DNA of 39,214 bases from Alphaproteobacteria bacterium (GTDB lineage: Bacteria; Pseudomonadota; Alphaproteobacteria; TMED109). A program made the position numbers and the translations under genes. The stretch is from assembly GCA_022825235.1 (NCBI GenBank), contig JAJDYI010000010.1, positions 1-39,214 of the forward strand. Reading direction: 5' to 3'. Under the pieces are notes generated by a model, which was given only the letters and a program-made list of their open reading frames with translations, did no database searches and had not been told where the DNA came from. This document shows positions 39,173 through 39,214 of the stretch, in pieces; within the stretch, counting starts at the first letter, position 1, and every line of letters begins with the position of its first letter.

Positions 39173-39214
39173 GCGCCCGCCCCAATGTTTCACGTGAAAC
39201 ATAAGTCAGCATTG
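39173..39214 (-). repeat. Right arm of the 42-bp inverted repeat containing parS 3
   Basis: Exact reverse complement of 39027-39068; it ends at the window edge. Confidence 0.85.
39186..39201. promoter_or_regulatory. parS: parS site 3
   Basis: A third perfect TGTTTCACGTGAAACA, 146 bases after the second. parA and parB are not in the window; they may lie beyond the right edge. Confidence 0.93.

Noticed and set aside
1-39214. CRISPR arrays, tRNA or rRNA genes
   Set aside because: I saw no regularly spaced repeats of CRISPR size and no cloverleaf or rRNA-like stretch; the 21-23-bp ACTACA spacing is too short and the intervening sequence too AT-rich for CRISPR.

Overview
The window is GC-rich, tightly packed DNA from what looks like an alphaproteobacterium. 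The reasons are general gene content, Tat and Sec signal peptides, a RepC-type remnant, GC-rich intergenic palindromes and universal parS sites. I cannot name a genus. The left edge cuts a fumarylacetoacetase gene. The right edge carries three perfect parS (ParB-binding) sites, so this side may lie close to a chromosome partition locus and origin.

Layout: (1) 1-1.24 kb: fumarylacetoacetase end plus an O-methyltransferase. (2) 1.97-4.39 kb: a secreted protein with a cysteine-rich head, a Calx-beta domain and an outer-membrane-barrel-like tail. (3) 5.7-7.3 kb: a GPP34 (GOLPH3-like) domain fused to a Rieske [2Fe-2S] domain, followed by a PepSY-type membrane protein. (4) 7.5-10 kb: a Tat-exported vanadium-haloperoxidase-like enzyme in an operon with an outer-membrane barrel protein. 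(5) 11.3-13.5 kb: an intact IS1595-family element with exact ends, an 8-bp target duplication and two passenger genes. (6) 13.5-17.2 kb: a peptide-type ABC importer (solute-binding protein and two permeases, no ATPase). (7) 17.6-20.4 kb: a large MalT-like LuxR regulator. (8) 20.4-28.5 kb: a MacAB-TolC-like export system with a PAS sensor fused to the periplasmic adaptor and a tandem-STAS protein at the far end. It is split by a 2-kb insertion holding a small cysteine-rich secreted protein and two mobile-element remnants. (9) 28.7-34.2 kb: a decayed zone of truncated genes and a TbpB-like surface lipoprotein. (10) 34.2-38.8 kb: an orphan antitoxin, a GNAT acetyltransferase between inverted REP-like repeats, a type II restriction-modification pair and a VapBC-like toxin-antitoxin pair. 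(11) 39.0-39.2 kb: parS sites in a long inverted repeat.

The most unusual recurring signal is a set of short AT-rich islands (near 5.1, 10.7, 17.4, 23.6-23.95, 28.8, 30.9 and 32.0 kb). They share the word ACTACA/TGTAGT, often repeated every 21-23 bp. Several precede secreted proteins with strong ribosome binding sites, one precedes the MalT-like regulator, and their edges coincide with truncated neighbouring genes. I infer, without proof, either a shared regulon of surface and secreted proteins or a family of small mobile cassettes.

A possible working unit is: the PAS-adaptor pump plus TolC moves periplasmic cargo outward, the small cysteine-rich secreted proteins are candidate cargo, and the MalT-like regulator and tandem STAS protein supply control. 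This is inference from position and domain content.
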